Positions 25,856 to 34,880 of a stretch of 64,000 bases of DNA are shown in pieces. The stretch lies in contig NZ_JBLWIS010000001.1 in the NCBI RefSeq assembly GCF_048381675.1, forward strand, positions 62,001-126,000. The letters run 5' to 3'. The notes beneath the pieces are model-generated. The model was not told where the DNA came from. It did no database searches and saw nothing but the letters and a program-made list of their open reading frames with translations. How positions within the stretch are numbered: position 1 is the stretch's first letter; each line of letters starts with the position of its first letter. The stretch is from Advenella sp048381675. Its GTDB lineage: Bacteria > Pseudomonadota > Gammaproteobacteria > Burkholderiales > Burkholderiaceae_B. Both the position numbers and the translations under genes were made by a program.

Positions 25856-25888
25856 AGGGCGATTAATGTCACAAGCATTAATCGCCCT
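25856..25888. terminator. Strong hairpin terminator
   Basis: AGGGCGATTAATG and CATTAATCGCCCT form a perfect 13-bp stem with a 7-nt loop, followed by TATTAATTT. It lies between the convergent trhO and smr genes. Confidence 0.8.
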
Positions 25889-25912
25889 TATTAATTTCAG
25901 CACGGCTTATGC

Positions 25913-25933
25913 ATTCCCACGCGAGCGTGGGAA
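25913..25933. repeat. REP-like palindrome, copy 7
   Basis: TTCCCACGC-GA-GCGTGGGAA, a compact copy 9 bp before the smr stop codon region. Confidence 0.8.
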
Positions 25934-25941
25934 CACTTTGC

Positions 25942-26646
25942 TTAAGCCTTAGTGTTTAATAACACCAGCAAAGCACCGGTTCCGCCCATGCTTTCAGGGG
26001 CCTGGATAAATGCCTGGGTGGCTTCCAGTTGCCGTAGCCATGCTTTCACCATCTCTTTTAACACTGCCTGCCCGTCTTTAGAACCATAGCCTTTGCCGTG
26101 AATGATGCAAACACAACGTATCTGATGCTGCAGGCAAGACTGAATGAACCTGTCAAAACGTTCTGCGGCTTGTTCTGCGGTAGTGCCATGCAGGTCCAAG
26201 GTGGCAGAAACGGGCCAGGTGCCACGGGCCAGTTTTTTCAGCAGATCTTTACCATGGGCATGTTGCACGTAAGTATTGTCATCGGCCGGTTCGTTTTTGC
26301 CAACTTGTACTGGGCGGGTGTCTTGCCTGGCACCGGGGGCCGGGTTAAGTGCTGGCGCTGCTTTGCCTTCGGCTTGTGCCCGCCGGGCCAGTACCAAGGC
26401 ATTGGGCGACTTGGGGCTGGCCACATGTGAGATACGATTGCTGCCTGGCAGGGGGGTAACCCCCTTTACCGATTGCCTGAACAGGGCGGCATCTTCACTG
26501 GACAGTGCGGCGGCTGCGGCACTGCCAGAAACGGATTTTTTCTGCCGGGCCTGTTCTTTTGCCTGTTTTTCTGCCTTGGCCTGTTCCGCGCTGTATTTTT
26601 TCTGCAGGCGTTTCAGGTCTTCAAGGCTTCCTTTAATTACCTTCAT
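25942..26646 (-). CDS. Smr-domain protein
   Basis: 234 aa from the ATG at 26646. A longer frame exists upstream, but it lies inside trxB; the chosen ATG overlaps the trxB stop by 14 nt (translational coupling). Residues 1-45 form a Lys/Gln-rich coiled segment (LKRLQKKYSAEQAKAEKQAK). The C-terminal Smr domain (about residues 140-234) has TLDLHGTTAEQA and IIHGKGYGSKDGQAVLK. Small Smr proteins are DNA or RNA endonucleases in several families. It shares a transcript with trxB. Confidence 0.9.
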   Translation of the reverse strand: MKVIKGSLEDLKRLQKKYSAEQAKAEKQAKEQARQKKSVSGSAAAAALSSEDAALFRQSVKGVTPLPGSNRISHVASPKSPNALVLARRAQAEGKAAPALNPAPGARQDTRPVQVGKNEPADDNTYVQHAHGKDLLKKLARGTWPVSATLDLHGTTAEQAAERFDRFIQSCLQHQIRCVCIIHGKGYGSKDGQAVLKEMVKAWLRQLEATQAFIQAPESMGGTGALLVLLNTKA

Positions 26647-27595
26647 TTTCCAACCAGCGTTGTGCATCAAGGGCAGCCATACAACCTGTACCTGCACTGG
26701 TAATGGCCTGGCGGTAAATATGGTCTTGTACGTCACCGGCCGCAAAAACGCCGGGTACGGACGTCATGGTGGCAAAGCCTTGCTGGCCGCCATGGGTTTT
26801 AATGTAGCCGCCGTGTTCCATTTCCAACTGGCCTTCGAAAATGCGGGTGTTGGGTTGGTGGCCAATCGCAATGAATGCGCCCGTAACTGCCAATTCCTGT
26901 GTGGTATTATCTTGCGTGTTGCGAATGCGTACACCGGTTACACCGTTGTCGTCGCCCAGTACTTCGTCAAGAGTGTGAAACAGTTGCAGTTCCATATTGC
27001 CGTTTTTGACTTTTTCCATCATTTTGTCAATCAAGATAGGTTCGGCACGGAATTTGTCGCGGCGGTGAATAACCGTTACCTTGCGGCAGATGTTCGACAG
27101 GTACAGGGCTTCTTCAACGGCTGTGTTGCCACCGCCCACCACGACCACGTCCTGGTTGCGATAGAAAAAGCCGTCGCAGGTGGCGCAGGCAGACACGCCT
27201 TTGCCCATGAAGGCTTCTTCGGAAGGCAGGCCCAGGTATTTGGCGCTGGCGCCGGTGGCAATGATTAAACTGTCGCAGGTGTAAACATTGCCCATGTCTG
27301 AATATAGGGTGAACGGACGTTTGGACAGGTCCACGCGCTCAATCTGGTCTAGAATGATTTCAGTGTTGAAGCGTTCTGCGTGTTGTAAAAAACGCTGCAT
27401 CAGGTCGGGCCCTTGCACGCCTTCGGGATCGGCTGGCCAGTTGTCTACATCGGTGGTGGTCATGAGCTGGCCGCCTTGTGCCATGCCGGTAACCAGTACC
27501 GGGTTCAGGTTGGCGCGGGCTGCATAAACTGCCGCAGAATAGCCAGCCGGGCCAGAGCCCAGAATCAAAACCTTGGAATGTTTAACATCGCTCAT
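26633..27595 (-). CDS. trxB: Thioredoxin reductase
   Basis: 320 aa. FAD motif GSGPAGYSAAVYAARA at residues 13-28, redox-active CATCDG at about 137-142, NADPH motif GGGNTAVEEALYL near 155, and the C-terminal GVFAAGDVQDHIYRQ. It reduces thioredoxin with NADPH in the cytoplasm. Divergent from ftsK, with only 44 bp between them. Confidence 0.98.
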   Translation of the reverse strand: MSDVKHSKVLILGSGPAGYSAAVYAARANLNPVLVTGMAQGGQLMTTTDVDNWPADPEGVQGPDLMQRFLQHAERFNTEIILDQIERVDLSKRPFTLYSDMGNVYTCDSLIIATGASAKYLGLPSEEAFMGKGVSACATCDGFFYRNQDVVVVGGGNTAVEEALYLSNICRKVTVIHRRDKFRAEPILIDKMMEKVKNGNMELQLFHTLDEVLGDDNGVTGVRIRNTQDNTTQELAVTGAFIAIGHQPNTRIFEGQLEMEHGGYIKTHGGQQGFATMTSVPGVFAAGDVQDHIYRQAITSAGTGCMAALDAQRWLENEGN

Positions 27596-27639
27596 TTATA
27601 TTCATCCTATAATGGTAATCCACAATTATAATATGACTT

Positions 27640-30000
27640 ATGGCACGTTCTTCTAATACACTTTCAAATCGCACAGCTGGTCGCAACAAACGCAACCAGA
27701 AAAGCGGCTCTTCCCCCGCAACCGATCGCGTGGTTTCCCTGTTTGGCGAGGCCAAATGGGTGCTGTATGCGGCATTGGCCGCGGCTTTGGCGTTCACGCT
27801 GTTTACCTGGCATCCCACCGATCCCGGCTGGGTCAGCACTTCTTCCTCCCAACAGGTGCAAAACAGGCTGGGTATTGTGGGGGCTTACGTTTCAGACATT
27901 CTGTATTACCTGGTGGGGTTTTCCGCCTGGTGGTTGGTGATTTGCTTTGTGCAAAGAATGTGGGTGGGTTATCGCCGCTTAATGAAACGCATTGTGCTTG
28001 ATCCAGACCTGGATTTACCCCGCGTGCACTGGGAGCAGGGCATTGGTTTTGTCATGCTGTTTCTGGGTTCAATGGGTTTTGAGGCCAGCCAGATGCAGAG
28101 TGTGGGCGAACAACTCCCCGGTGGCGCGGGCGGGGTGTTGGGGCAGAGTTTTGCCAAGTTCTTGCATGACCTGATTAGCCCCAGCAGTTCGGCCGTTGCA
28201 CTGTTCCTGTTGCTGGCCTTGGGCATTAGTTTCTTTTTTGGTTTTTCATGGTTGGCGGTGGCTGAAAAAATTGGTTTTGCCATTCAGCGTTTTATTGGCA
28301 GTATTGGTAACTTTTTCAGTGCCCGCAAAGACCGCAAGGCCGGAGAGGCTGCCAAAGCGGTGCGCCAGGAAAATCTGGTAGAGCAAAAAGTAAAATTAAC
28401 CCACGAACAACCGGTAAGAATAGAACCGGCCATTACCAGCATTCCCAAGTCAGAGCGGGTGATTAAGGAAAAGCAGCAAACCCTGTTCCCGGCCGTGCGC
28501 CAGGAGTCCGAAGGCACGTTGCCGGCCCTGGATTTGCTTGATCCGGCCCAGGACAACGTAGAAACCGTTTCTCCGGAAACCATTGAATATACGTCCCGCC
28601 TTATTGAAAAGAAATTGCGTGATTTTGGGGTGGAAGTTACCGTGGTGGCCGCCCAGGCCGGGCCGGTTATTACCCGCTATGAAATAGAACCGGCCACGGG
28701 GGTCAAGGGCAGCCAGATTGTTAACTTGTCCAAAGACCTGGCCCGGGCGCTTAGCTTAATTAGCATTCGGGTGGTGGAAACCATTCCCGGCAAGAATTTG
28801 ATGGGGCTTGAATTGCCCAATCCGCGCCGTCAAATGGTGCGCCTGTCTGAAATTATTGGCTCCAAAACCTATCACGACAACCCTTCAGCCCTAACCATGG
28901 TGCTGGGTAAAGATATTGCCGGCAATCCGGTGGTGGCCGACCTGGCCAAGATGCCCCATTTGCTGGTGGCCGGTACGACCGGTTCAGGCAAGTCGGTGGG
29001 TATTAATGCCATGATCCTGTCTTTGTTGTACAAGGCTGATGCCTCTCAGGTTCGCTTGATCCTTATTGATCCGAAAATGCTGGAAATGAGCATTTACGAG
29101 GGCATTCCCCATTTGCTGGCTCCGGTGGTTACCGATATGCGCCAGGCTGCCAACGCGCTGAATTGGTGTGTGGGCGAAATGGAAAAGCGCTACAAGCTGA
29201 TGAGTAAAATGGGGGTACGCAATTTAAGTGGTTATAACGCTAAAATTCGCGAAGCCGCCAAAAAAGGCGAGTCTATCCCCAACCCGTTTTCTTTAACCCC
29301 CGAAGAGCCCGAGCCCTTGACCACATTGCCATTTATTGTGGTGGTGATTGACGAGTTGGCCGACTTGATGATGGTGGTGGGCAAGAAAATTGAAGAGCTG
29401 ATTGCCCGTTTGGCACAAAAAGCCCGTGCCTCGGGTATTCACCTGGTACTGGCTACCCAGCGGCCCAGTGTCGATGTGATTACCGGCCTGATCAAGGCCA
29501 ATATTCCTACCCGTATTGCTTTCCAGGTGTCTTCAAAAATAGACTCGCGTACCATTCTTGACCAGATGGGGGCTGAAACCCTGTTGGGCCAAGGTGATAT
29601 GCTGTTTCTGCCACCGGGTACCGGTTTGCCACGGCGGGTGCATGGCGCCTTTGTGGCTGATGAAGAAGTGCACCGTGTGGTAGAGTGCCTGAAAGAACAA
29701 GGCGAGGCCGACTATGTCGATGGTATTCTGGAAGGCGGCGTGCCCGGAGAAACGGGTGATGGCCTGGGCAGTGTGACCGGTTTTGCCGATCCTGAGTCTG
29801 ATCCTTTATATGATCAGGCGGTGGCGATTGTGTTGAAAAACCGCCGGGCATCCATTTCTTCGGTGCAGCGTCATTTGCGCATTGGCTACAACCGTGCCGC
29901 TCGTTTGCTGGAGCAAATGGAGCAGGCGGGTGTGGTGTCTGCCATGCAGTCTAACGGCAACCGGGAAATTCTGGTGCCAGCCGGGCAGGAAGAGGGCTGA
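27640..30000 (+). CDS. ftsK: DNA translocase FtsK
   Basis: 786 aa. Four N-terminal membrane segments (about residues 35-225), a short linker, then the RecA-like motor with Walker A AGTTGSGKSVGINAM near residue 447 and Walker B-type FIVVVIDELADLM near 565. The C-terminal winged-helix gamma domain (DQAVAIVLKNRRASISSVQRHLRIGYNRAARLLEQME) reads KOPS sites. It moves chromosome ends through the septum and activates XerCD. The linker is short compared with E. coli FtsK, as in many beta-proteobacterial SpoIIIE-sized homologues. Confidence 0.98.
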   Translation: MARSSNTLSNRTAGRNKRNQKSGSSPATDRVVSLFGEAKWVLYAALAAALAFTLFTWHPTDPGWVSTSSSQQVQNRLGIVGAYVSDILYYLVGFSAWWLVICFVQRMWVGYRRLMKRIVLDPDLDLPRVHWEQGIGFVMLFLGSMGFEASQMQSVGEQLPGGAGGVLGQSFAKFLHDLISPSSSAVALFLLLALGISFFFGFSWLAVAEKIGFAIQRFIGSIGNFFSARKDRKAGEAAKAVRQENLVEQKVKLTHEQPVRIEPAITSIPKSERVIKEKQQTLFPAVRQESEGTLPALDLLDPAQDNVETVSPETIEYTSRLIEKKLRDFGVEVTVVAAQAGPVITRYEIEPATGVKGSQIVNLSKDLARALSLISIRVVETIPGKNLMGLELPNPRRQMVRLSEIIGSKTYHDNPSALTMVLGKDIAGNPVVADLAKMPHLLVAGTTGSGKSVGINAMILSLLYKADASQVRLILIDPKMLEMSIYEGIPHLLAPVVTDMRQAANALNWCVGEMEKRYKLMSKMGVRNLSGYNAKIREAAKKGESIPNPFSLTPEEPEPLTTLPFIVVVIDELADLMMVVGKKIEELIARLAQKARASGIHLVLATQRPSVDVITGLIKANIPTRIAFQVSSKIDSRTILDQMGAETLLGQGDMLFLPPGTGLPRRVHGAFVADEEVHRVVECLKEQGEADYVDGILEGGVPGETGDGLGSVTGFADPESDPLYDQAVAIVLKNRRASISSVQRHLRIGYNRAARLLEQMEQAGVVSAMQSNGNREILVPAGQEEG

Positions 30001-30096
30001 TTATTTCAAGGCCGTAATTGTATTTACGCTTGTGTAACAGTGTGGTGGGGAGAATTCTGTTAAAAACAAGACGTAGGTTGCGTGAAACTTCCAGAG

Positions 30097-30192
30097 CTGG
30101 TTGTGTAAAATCAAACCCCACCCAATCGAAGCCCCGCCGGGGTGGTTGTGTAAAGCATTCAACCTCACCCAGTAAATCCCGCCTCCGCGGGA
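30097..30192. repeat. Two imperfect ~44-nt hairpin-bearing repeats
   Basis: GGTTGTGTAAA occurs at about 30099 and 30143, each followed by CACCCA and a GC hairpin (CCCCG/CGGGG, then CCCGC/GCGGG). It fills the ftsK-lolA gap. It resembles the AACCACCCC unit near 54743, so it may be another dispersed repeat. Confidence 0.4.
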
Positions 30193-30254
30193 ATTGACAA
30201 AAACACATCTAGGTTGCACTGCCAATAGTGGCGGGGTTTTCCGGAGAATATTGA

Positions 30255-30974
30255 ATGAAGAAAAAAGCGTTTCTTGCGACCATTACCCTGACATTGGCCG
30301 CTTCCAGCTGGGGTGTTCAGGCGCAATCCATTTCGGTATCACCTTCTTTTCAGCTGCCTGATGCAGGCCTGAATACAGATTTGCAAAACTTGAAGTTTGA
30401 GGATATTCCGGAAGTCAAGAACAGTGTGCGGGCCGATGCCAGCCAGCAATTGAAGGATTTTGTGCGGAATGTGAAATCGGCCAGTGGCCAGTTTGCCCAG
30501 CAAACTACCGGTTCGGGCGCACAAACCGGTTCCTTCGGTTTCGAGCGGCCCGGCAAGTTTTACTGGAATGTGGCTACGCCCTACGAGCAGAAGGTCATCT
30601 CAGACGGAAAAACCGTATACCAGTACGATCCCGATTTAATGCAGGTGACTCAGCGTCCGGTCAACCAGGCGGTGGGGGCTTCTCCGGCAGCGATTCTGTT
30701 TGGGTCGGGTTCGCTGGACGAAAGCTTTAATGTCAGCGTGTTGCCGGCCCAAGATGGCCTGATGTGGTTGCGCGCCACCCCTAAAGTGCCTGATGCCGGT
30801 TTGTCGCACGTGGATATCGCGTTTGCCAATAACCTGCCAGCCGAGTTGGTGATCCTGGACTCTTTCGGACAAACCACCAATATCAAGATGCGTAATTTTA
30901 AATCTAACGCCAAAATTCCAGCCAGTCAGTTCCAGTTCAAGGCACCGGCCGGGGTAGATACCGTTAAAATGTAA
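30255..30974 (+). CDS. lolA: Outer-membrane lipoprotein carrier protein
   Basis: 239 aa with a signal peptide (residues 1-23, ending GVQA). The LolA fold is recognisable from ASGQFAQQT, GSFGFERPGKFYWNVATPYEQKVISDGKTVYQYD (region near 95-130) and the C-terminal hydrophobic SQFQFKAPAGVDTVKM. The mature protein ferries lipoproteins from LolCDE to LolB across the periplasm. Slightly longer than usual because of a 35-residue N-terminal insertion after the signal. It lies 4 bp before rarA, so it is co-transcribed. Confidence 0.96.
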   Translation: MKKKAFLATITLTLAASSWGVQAQSISVSPSFQLPDAGLNTDLQNLKFEDIPEVKNSVRADASQQLKDFVRNVKSASGQFAQQTTGSGAQTGSFGFERPGKFYWNVATPYEQKVISDGKTVYQYDPDLMQVTQRPVNQAVGASPAAILFGSGSLDESFNVSVLPAQDGLMWLRATPKVPDAGLSHVDIAFANNLPAELVILDSFGQTTNIKMRNFKSNAKIPASQFQFKAPAGVDTVKM

Positions 30975-30978
30975 CTTA

Positions 30979-32313
30979 ATGAACGACAATGATTTATTCC
31001 AATCCCAGGCATTAAGTTCAGCGCCACTGGCCGAGCGCTTGCGGCCGCGTACGTTAGACCAGGTAGTGGGGCAGTCGCATTTGCTGGCGCCAGGCAAGCC
31101 GTTGCGGGTGGCGTTTGAGTCTGGCCGGCCGCATTCCATGATTTTTTGGGGTCCGCCGGGTGTGGGCAAAACTACGCTGGCCCGCCTTATGACGAGTGGC
31201 TTCGATGCCCAGTTTATTGCCATTTCCGCCGTGCTGGGCGGGGTGAAAGACATTCGTGAAGCCGTGACCGCTGCGCAGGTGGCGCAAGGGCAGGGACGCA
31301 AAACTATTCTGTTTGTCGATGAAGTCCATCGGTTCAACAAGGCCCAACAAGACGCTTTTTTGCCTTATGTTGAAAGCGGCTTGTTTACCTTTATTGGCGC
31401 CACCACCGAAAACCCTTCATTTGAAATGAATTCGGCCCTGCTGTCCCGGGCCCGGGTGTACGTGCTGGAATCACTGAAGCAGGAAGAGCTGCTGGAACTA
31501 ATCAACCGTGCGGTAGAGCTGGTAAACAGTGACCACCCTGAACACCCGGTAACCATGGACGAGGCGGCCCGCGCGCAGTTGGCTGCCTGGGCCGATGGTG
31601 ATGCCCGCCGCCTGATTAATGCAGTAGAAGTGGTGCTGGATTCAGCCATCTCTTCAGGACGCGACCTGGTAGACACAGCCTGGCTGGAAATTGCCCTGTC
31701 GCAAAACCTGCGCCGTTTCGACAAAGGGGGCGATGCTTTCTACGACCAGATTTCCGCCCTGCATAAATCGGTACGTGGTTCAGACCCGGATGCCGCCCTG
31801 TATTGGTTTACCCGTATGCTGGATGGTGGGGCCGATGCCAAATACCTGTCGCGCCGGATTGTGCGCATGGCCTGGGAAGATATTGGCCTGGCCGACCCGC
31901 GCGCCATGCAAATTGCCAATGATGCGGCTGCCACTTATGAGCGGCTGGGTTCGCCCGAAGGAGAACTGGCTTTGGCGCAAGCGGTTATTTACCTGGCGGT
32001 GGCTGCCAAAAGCAATGCAGGTTATATGGCTTACAACCAGGCCCGCGCGTTTGTGAAACAGGACAAAAGCCGCGAAGTGCCCCCTCATCTTCGCAATGCC
32101 CCCACCAAACTCATGAAAGAACTGGGCCACGGTCACGCTTACCGCTACGCCCATGACGAACCCAATGCCTACGCCGCTGGCGAAAACTACTTCCCTGAAG
32201 GCATGCGCAAACCCGGCTGGTATCAACCCGTACCTCGCGGGCTGGAAATCAAGATTGCTGAAAAAATGGCGTTTTTGAAAACGCTGGATGAAGAAGCGCG
32301 GAAGAAGAAATAG
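30979..32313 (+). CDS. rarA: Replication-associated recombination protein A (AAA+ ATPase)
   Basis: 444 aa. Walker A WGPPGVGKTTLARLM near residue 53, Walker B FVDEVHRFNKAQQDAFLP near 110, sensor TTENPSFE, and a C-terminal tetramerisation domain (MAWEDIGLADPRA, GNAGYMAY-type segment, GYKYPH-like HGHAYRYAHDEPNAY). It acts at stalled replication forks. Overlapping or close spacing to lolA is common in proteobacteria. No sign of damage. Confidence 0.97.
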   Translation: MNDNDLFQSQALSSAPLAERLRPRTLDQVVGQSHLLAPGKPLRVAFESGRPHSMIFWGPPGVGKTTLARLMTSGFDAQFIAISAVLGGVKDIREAVTAAQVAQGQGRKTILFVDEVHRFNKAQQDAFLPYVESGLFTFIGATTENPSFEMNSALLSRARVYVLESLKQEELLELINRAVELVNSDHPEHPVTMDEAARAQLAAWADGDARRLINAVEVVLDSAISSGRDLVDTAWLEIALSQNLRRFDKGGDAFYDQISALHKSVRGSDPDAALYWFTRMLDGGADAKYLSRRIVRMAWEDIGLADPRAMQIANDAAATYERLGSPEGELALAQAVIYLAVAAKSNAGYMAYNQARAFVKQDKSREVPPHLRNAPTKLMKELGHGHAYRYAHDEPNAYAAGENYFPEGMRKPGWYQPVPRGLEIKIAEKMAFLKTLDEEARKKK

Positions 32314-32443
32314 ATTAATTGTCGGGCCGGATGGATTTGGCTATGTTGAGTTATGTTGCTACGCTCTGCTTGCTATGATGATCCAGATCCGGATGCTCTT
32401 GCTTGAACATCCGGTTTATGTGTTTACCTGATAATTAAATTAT

Positions 32444-32461
32444 GTTATCTTATATGATAAC
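32444..32461. promoter_or_regulatory. Palindrome before higBA, probable autoregulatory operator
   Basis: GTTATCTTATATGATAAC has 6-bp perfect arms and lies 18 bp upstream of the toxin start, over the likely -10 region. HigA-type antitoxins usually bind such palindromes. Confidence 0.6.
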
Positions 32462-32478
32462 AAGAAGAAGCGTGGATA

Positions 32479-32802
32479 ATGATCTGGAAAGTTGAGTTTT
32501 ATGATGGAGTAGAGGATGTAATTCTTGATATGCCTCCTAAAATACAGGCCCGTATGATTAAATTGCTTGAACTTATGGAAAAACATGGGGCAAATTTAGG
32601 ATCACCGCATACAGAGGCTTTAGGTGATGGTCTGTTTGAAATAAGAGCAAAAGCTCAAGAGGGTATTGGGCGAGGGTTATTCTGTTACTTAAAAGGTCGG
32701 CATATTTACGTTTTACATGTTTTTGTGAAAAAAACTCAAAAAATACCTAAAACAGAGCTAATGTTGGCAAAACAGCGACAAAAAGAGGTTAATTTATTAT
32801 GA
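32479..32802 (+). CDS. higB: HigB/RelE-like toxin (Gp49 family)
   Basis: 107 aa. WKVEFYDGVEDVILDMP, KLLELMEKHGANLGSPHTEALGDGLFEIRA and RGLFCYLKGRHIYVLHVFVKKTQKIP are the family's typical strands: a ribosome-dependent mRNA interferase of the RelE/ParE superfamily. The toxin precedes the antitoxin (higBA order), with a 4-nt ATGA overlap. The AT-rich flank and codon choice differ from neighbouring housekeeping genes, which hints at horizontal acquisition. Confidence 0.9.
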   Translation: MIWKVEFYDGVEDVILDMPPKIQARMIKLLELMEKHGANLGSPHTEALGDGLFEIRAKAQEGIGRGLFCYLKGRHIYVLHVFVKKTQKIPKTELMLAKQRQKEVNLL

Positions 32803-33074
32803 GTTTAAAGAAATTAAAACAGCGGGCATTTGAAAATAGTGAAGTTAAACAGGAGTACGACAAACTGACAGAGGAATTTGCGCTGGTTGATCAGTTGCTT
32901 TCCATGCGTAGCAAGGCTGGTTTAACGCAGGAAGAGGTTGCCAGGCGGATGCAAACACAAAAAAGCAATATTAGCAGGCTGGAGCGGGGCAATAGCAATC
33001 CCAGCTGGAATACTTTAGTGAAATACGCGCACGCCTGCGGTTTTGAATTGGGCTTGAATCTATTGCGTCAATAG
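32799..33074 (+). CDS. higA: HigA-like antitoxin, XRE family
   Basis: 91 aa. The helix-turn-helix domain occupies residues about 35-85 (MRSKAGLTQEEVARRMQTQKSNISRLERG). It overlaps the toxin stop by 4 nt, so the pair is translationally coupled. It should neutralise the toxin and repress the operon at the palindrome at 32444-32461. Confidence 0.92.
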   Translation: MSLKKLKQRAFENSEVKQEYDKLTEEFALVDQLLSMRSKAGLTQEEVARRMQTQKSNISRLERGNSNPSWNTLVKYAHACGFELGLNLLRQ

Positions 33075-33080
33075 CGCTTG

Positions 33081-33109
33081 CTCGTTCCCACACTCCCGCT
33101 TGGTAACGA
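33081..33109. repeat. REP-like palindrome, copy 8 (diverged)
   Basis: CTCGTTCCCACACTCCCGC pairs imperfectly with TTGGTAACGAA. Confidence 0.6.
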
Positions 33110-33271
33110 AGATTACGTCAATAGCGTTTGCCCGTGAATTTTCTGCGGGCTGGCAGAATGCCGTTTATAATGGTAGCCTTTGGTGCTCACGTAACAATCG
33201 GCGTGAAGCAAAGTCTTCCGGCTTTCTGCCGGGAACCCCAACATACTTGAACCCTGTTTAAAAAGAAGATT

Positions 33272-34618
33272 ATGTTAGATCCTGTTTTATTGCGCAAAGA
33301 TTTACCCCGGGTGGTAGCGGCGTTGAAACGTCGTGGCGTTGAGTTTGATGAAGAACGCTTCAATGCCCTGGAAGCCCGCCGCAAGGCGGTTCAGGTTGAA
33401 ACCGAAACCCTGCAGGCCCAGCGCAATGCGCTGGCCAAGCAAATTGGCAAACTCAAGTCGCAAGGACAGGATGCCAGCGAGGTGATGGCAGAATCCCAGG
33501 CCATTCCCGGCAAGTTGAAAGAACTGGAAGGGCAGTTGAACGAGATCAAGCAAGAGCTTGATGGCTGGTTAATGTCCATTCCCAACCTGCCTAATGATGC
33601 CGTACCCGATGGTAAAGACAGCGATGACAACGTTGAAGTGCGCCGCTGGTTGCCAGGCAAGGAATATGTAAAAGACGACATGCCGGCTGCGCTGGGCTTT
33701 GAAGTGGCCGATCACGTGGCGCTGGGTGAAAAACTGGGTATGGAATTTGATACTGCAGCCAAGCTCTCGGGTTCACGCTTTGTGTTCATGCGTGGCCAAA
33801 TGGCGCGCCTGCACCGTGCCCTGTCACAGTTCATGCTAGACCTGCACACTGCGGAACACGGCTACACCGAATGCTACACCCCTTACATTGTCAACAGTTC
33901 CACCCTGTTTGGTACGGGTCAGCTGCCCAAGTTCAAGGAAGACATGTTCTGGGTGACCAAAGGGGGCGATGATGAACCCCAGGTAGACGAGCAGGGCAAC
34001 CCGGTGGCCAAAGAAGAGCTGTATCTTATTTCCACCTCTGAAATCACGCTCACCAGTACGGTGGCCGATGAAATCGTGCCCGGTGCCAGTTTGCCCATCA
34101 GGCTGACCGCGCATACGCCTTGTTTTCGCTCCGAGGCCGGCAGTGGTGGTCGTGACACCCGTGGCATGATTCGCCAGCACCAGTTTGACAAGGTTGAAAT
34201 GGTGCAGGTGGTGCATCCTGAAAAATCTTATGATGCACTGGAAGAAATGGTTGGCCATGCCGAAAAAGTATTGCAGCTGCTGGGCGTGCCTTACCGTGTG
34301 GTCTTGTTGTGCGCCGGTGACATGGGATTTGGCGCCAGCAAAACCTATGACCTTGAAGTGTGGATTCCTTCCCAGGATACCTGGCGCGAGATTTCTTCGG
34401 TTTCCAATTGCGAGGCTTTCCAGGCCCGTCGCATGCAGGCGCGTTTCCGTAACGAGCAGGGCAAGACCGAATACGCCCATACCTTGAACGGTTCCGGCCT
34501 GGCCGTGGGCCGTGCCCTGGTGGCGGTGCTTGAAAATTACCAGCAGGCTGACGGCAGCATTGTGGTGCCAGAGGTATTGCAACCTTACATGGGTGGCCTC
34601 AAGGTACTTCAACCTTAA
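33272..34618 (+). CDS. serS: Seryl-tRNA synthetase
   Basis: 448 aa class II synthetase. N-terminal antiparallel coiled-coil arm (about residues 28-105), which binds the long variable arm of tRNA-Ser. Motif 2 region TPCFRSEAGSGGRDTRGMIRQHQF near residue 280 (given as region) and motif 3 NGSGLAVGRALVAVLENYQ near 410. Charges tRNA-Ser and tRNA-Sec. Monocistronic. Confidence 0.98.
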   Translation: MLDPVLLRKDLPRVVAALKRRGVEFDEERFNALEARRKAVQVETETLQAQRNALAKQIGKLKSQGQDASEVMAESQAIPGKLKELEGQLNEIKQELDGWLMSIPNLPNDAVPDGKDSDDNVEVRRWLPGKEYVKDDMPAALGFEVADHVALGEKLGMEFDTAAKLSGSRFVFMRGQMARLHRALSQFMLDLHTAEHGYTECYTPYIVNSSTLFGTGQLPKFKEDMFWVTKGGDDEPQVDEQGNPVAKEELYLISTSEITLTSTVADEIVPGASLPIRLTAHTPCFRSEAGSGGRDTRGMIRQHQFDKVEMVQVVHPEKSYDALEEMVGHAEKVLQLLGVPYRVVLLCAGDMGFGASKTYDLEVWIPSQDTWREISSVSNCEAFQARRMQARFRNEQGKTEYAHTLNGSGLAVGRALVAVLENYQQADGSIVVPEVLQPYMGGLKVLQP

Positions 34619-34624
34619 ATGTAC

Positions 34625-34650
34625 ATCCCCACGCAGGAGCATGGGGACGA
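34625..34650. repeat. REP-like palindrome, copy 9
   Basis: ATCCCCACGC / GCATGGGGAC, one mismatch, 6 bp after the serS stop. Confidence 0.7.
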
Positions 34651-34733
34651 GAGCGAGCGTAGTGAGTACGTAATGCCCGCAGTTAAAGTTGATGATGAAA
34701 AGGCATATAAAAGCGGAATAAGTTTTTCATATC

Positions 34734-34767
34734 AAGGCCTTGTCTATTTTTTATTGGACAAGGCCTT
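34734..34767. terminator. serS terminator hairpin
   Basis: AAGGCCTTGTC and GACAAGGCCTT form an 11-bp stem around a T-rich 12-nt loop. Confidence 0.75.
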
Positions 34768-34880
34768 ATGTTTGGTTTAAATATAAAGGCATTATCAGAT
34801 ATTTTTCTGTGTTCCATTTAATTGCCTGTCCGGGTGCAAAGCGTGCCGGGCGGCATTCTTCACAAAAGTAGGTTGAATTT

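Noticed and set aside
26276..27268. Long open frame antisense to trxB and smr (330 codons)
   Set aside because: Fully overlaps two well-conserved genes on the other strand, has no recognisable domains and no ribosome site.
32479..33074. higBA as an anti-phage system
   Set aside because: A plain two-gene toxin-antitoxin pair with no extra defence genes; no reason to claim more.
33836..34642. 268-codon frame antisense to serS
   Set aside because: Low-complexity His/Gly-rich product typical of antisense reading of a GC-biased gene.
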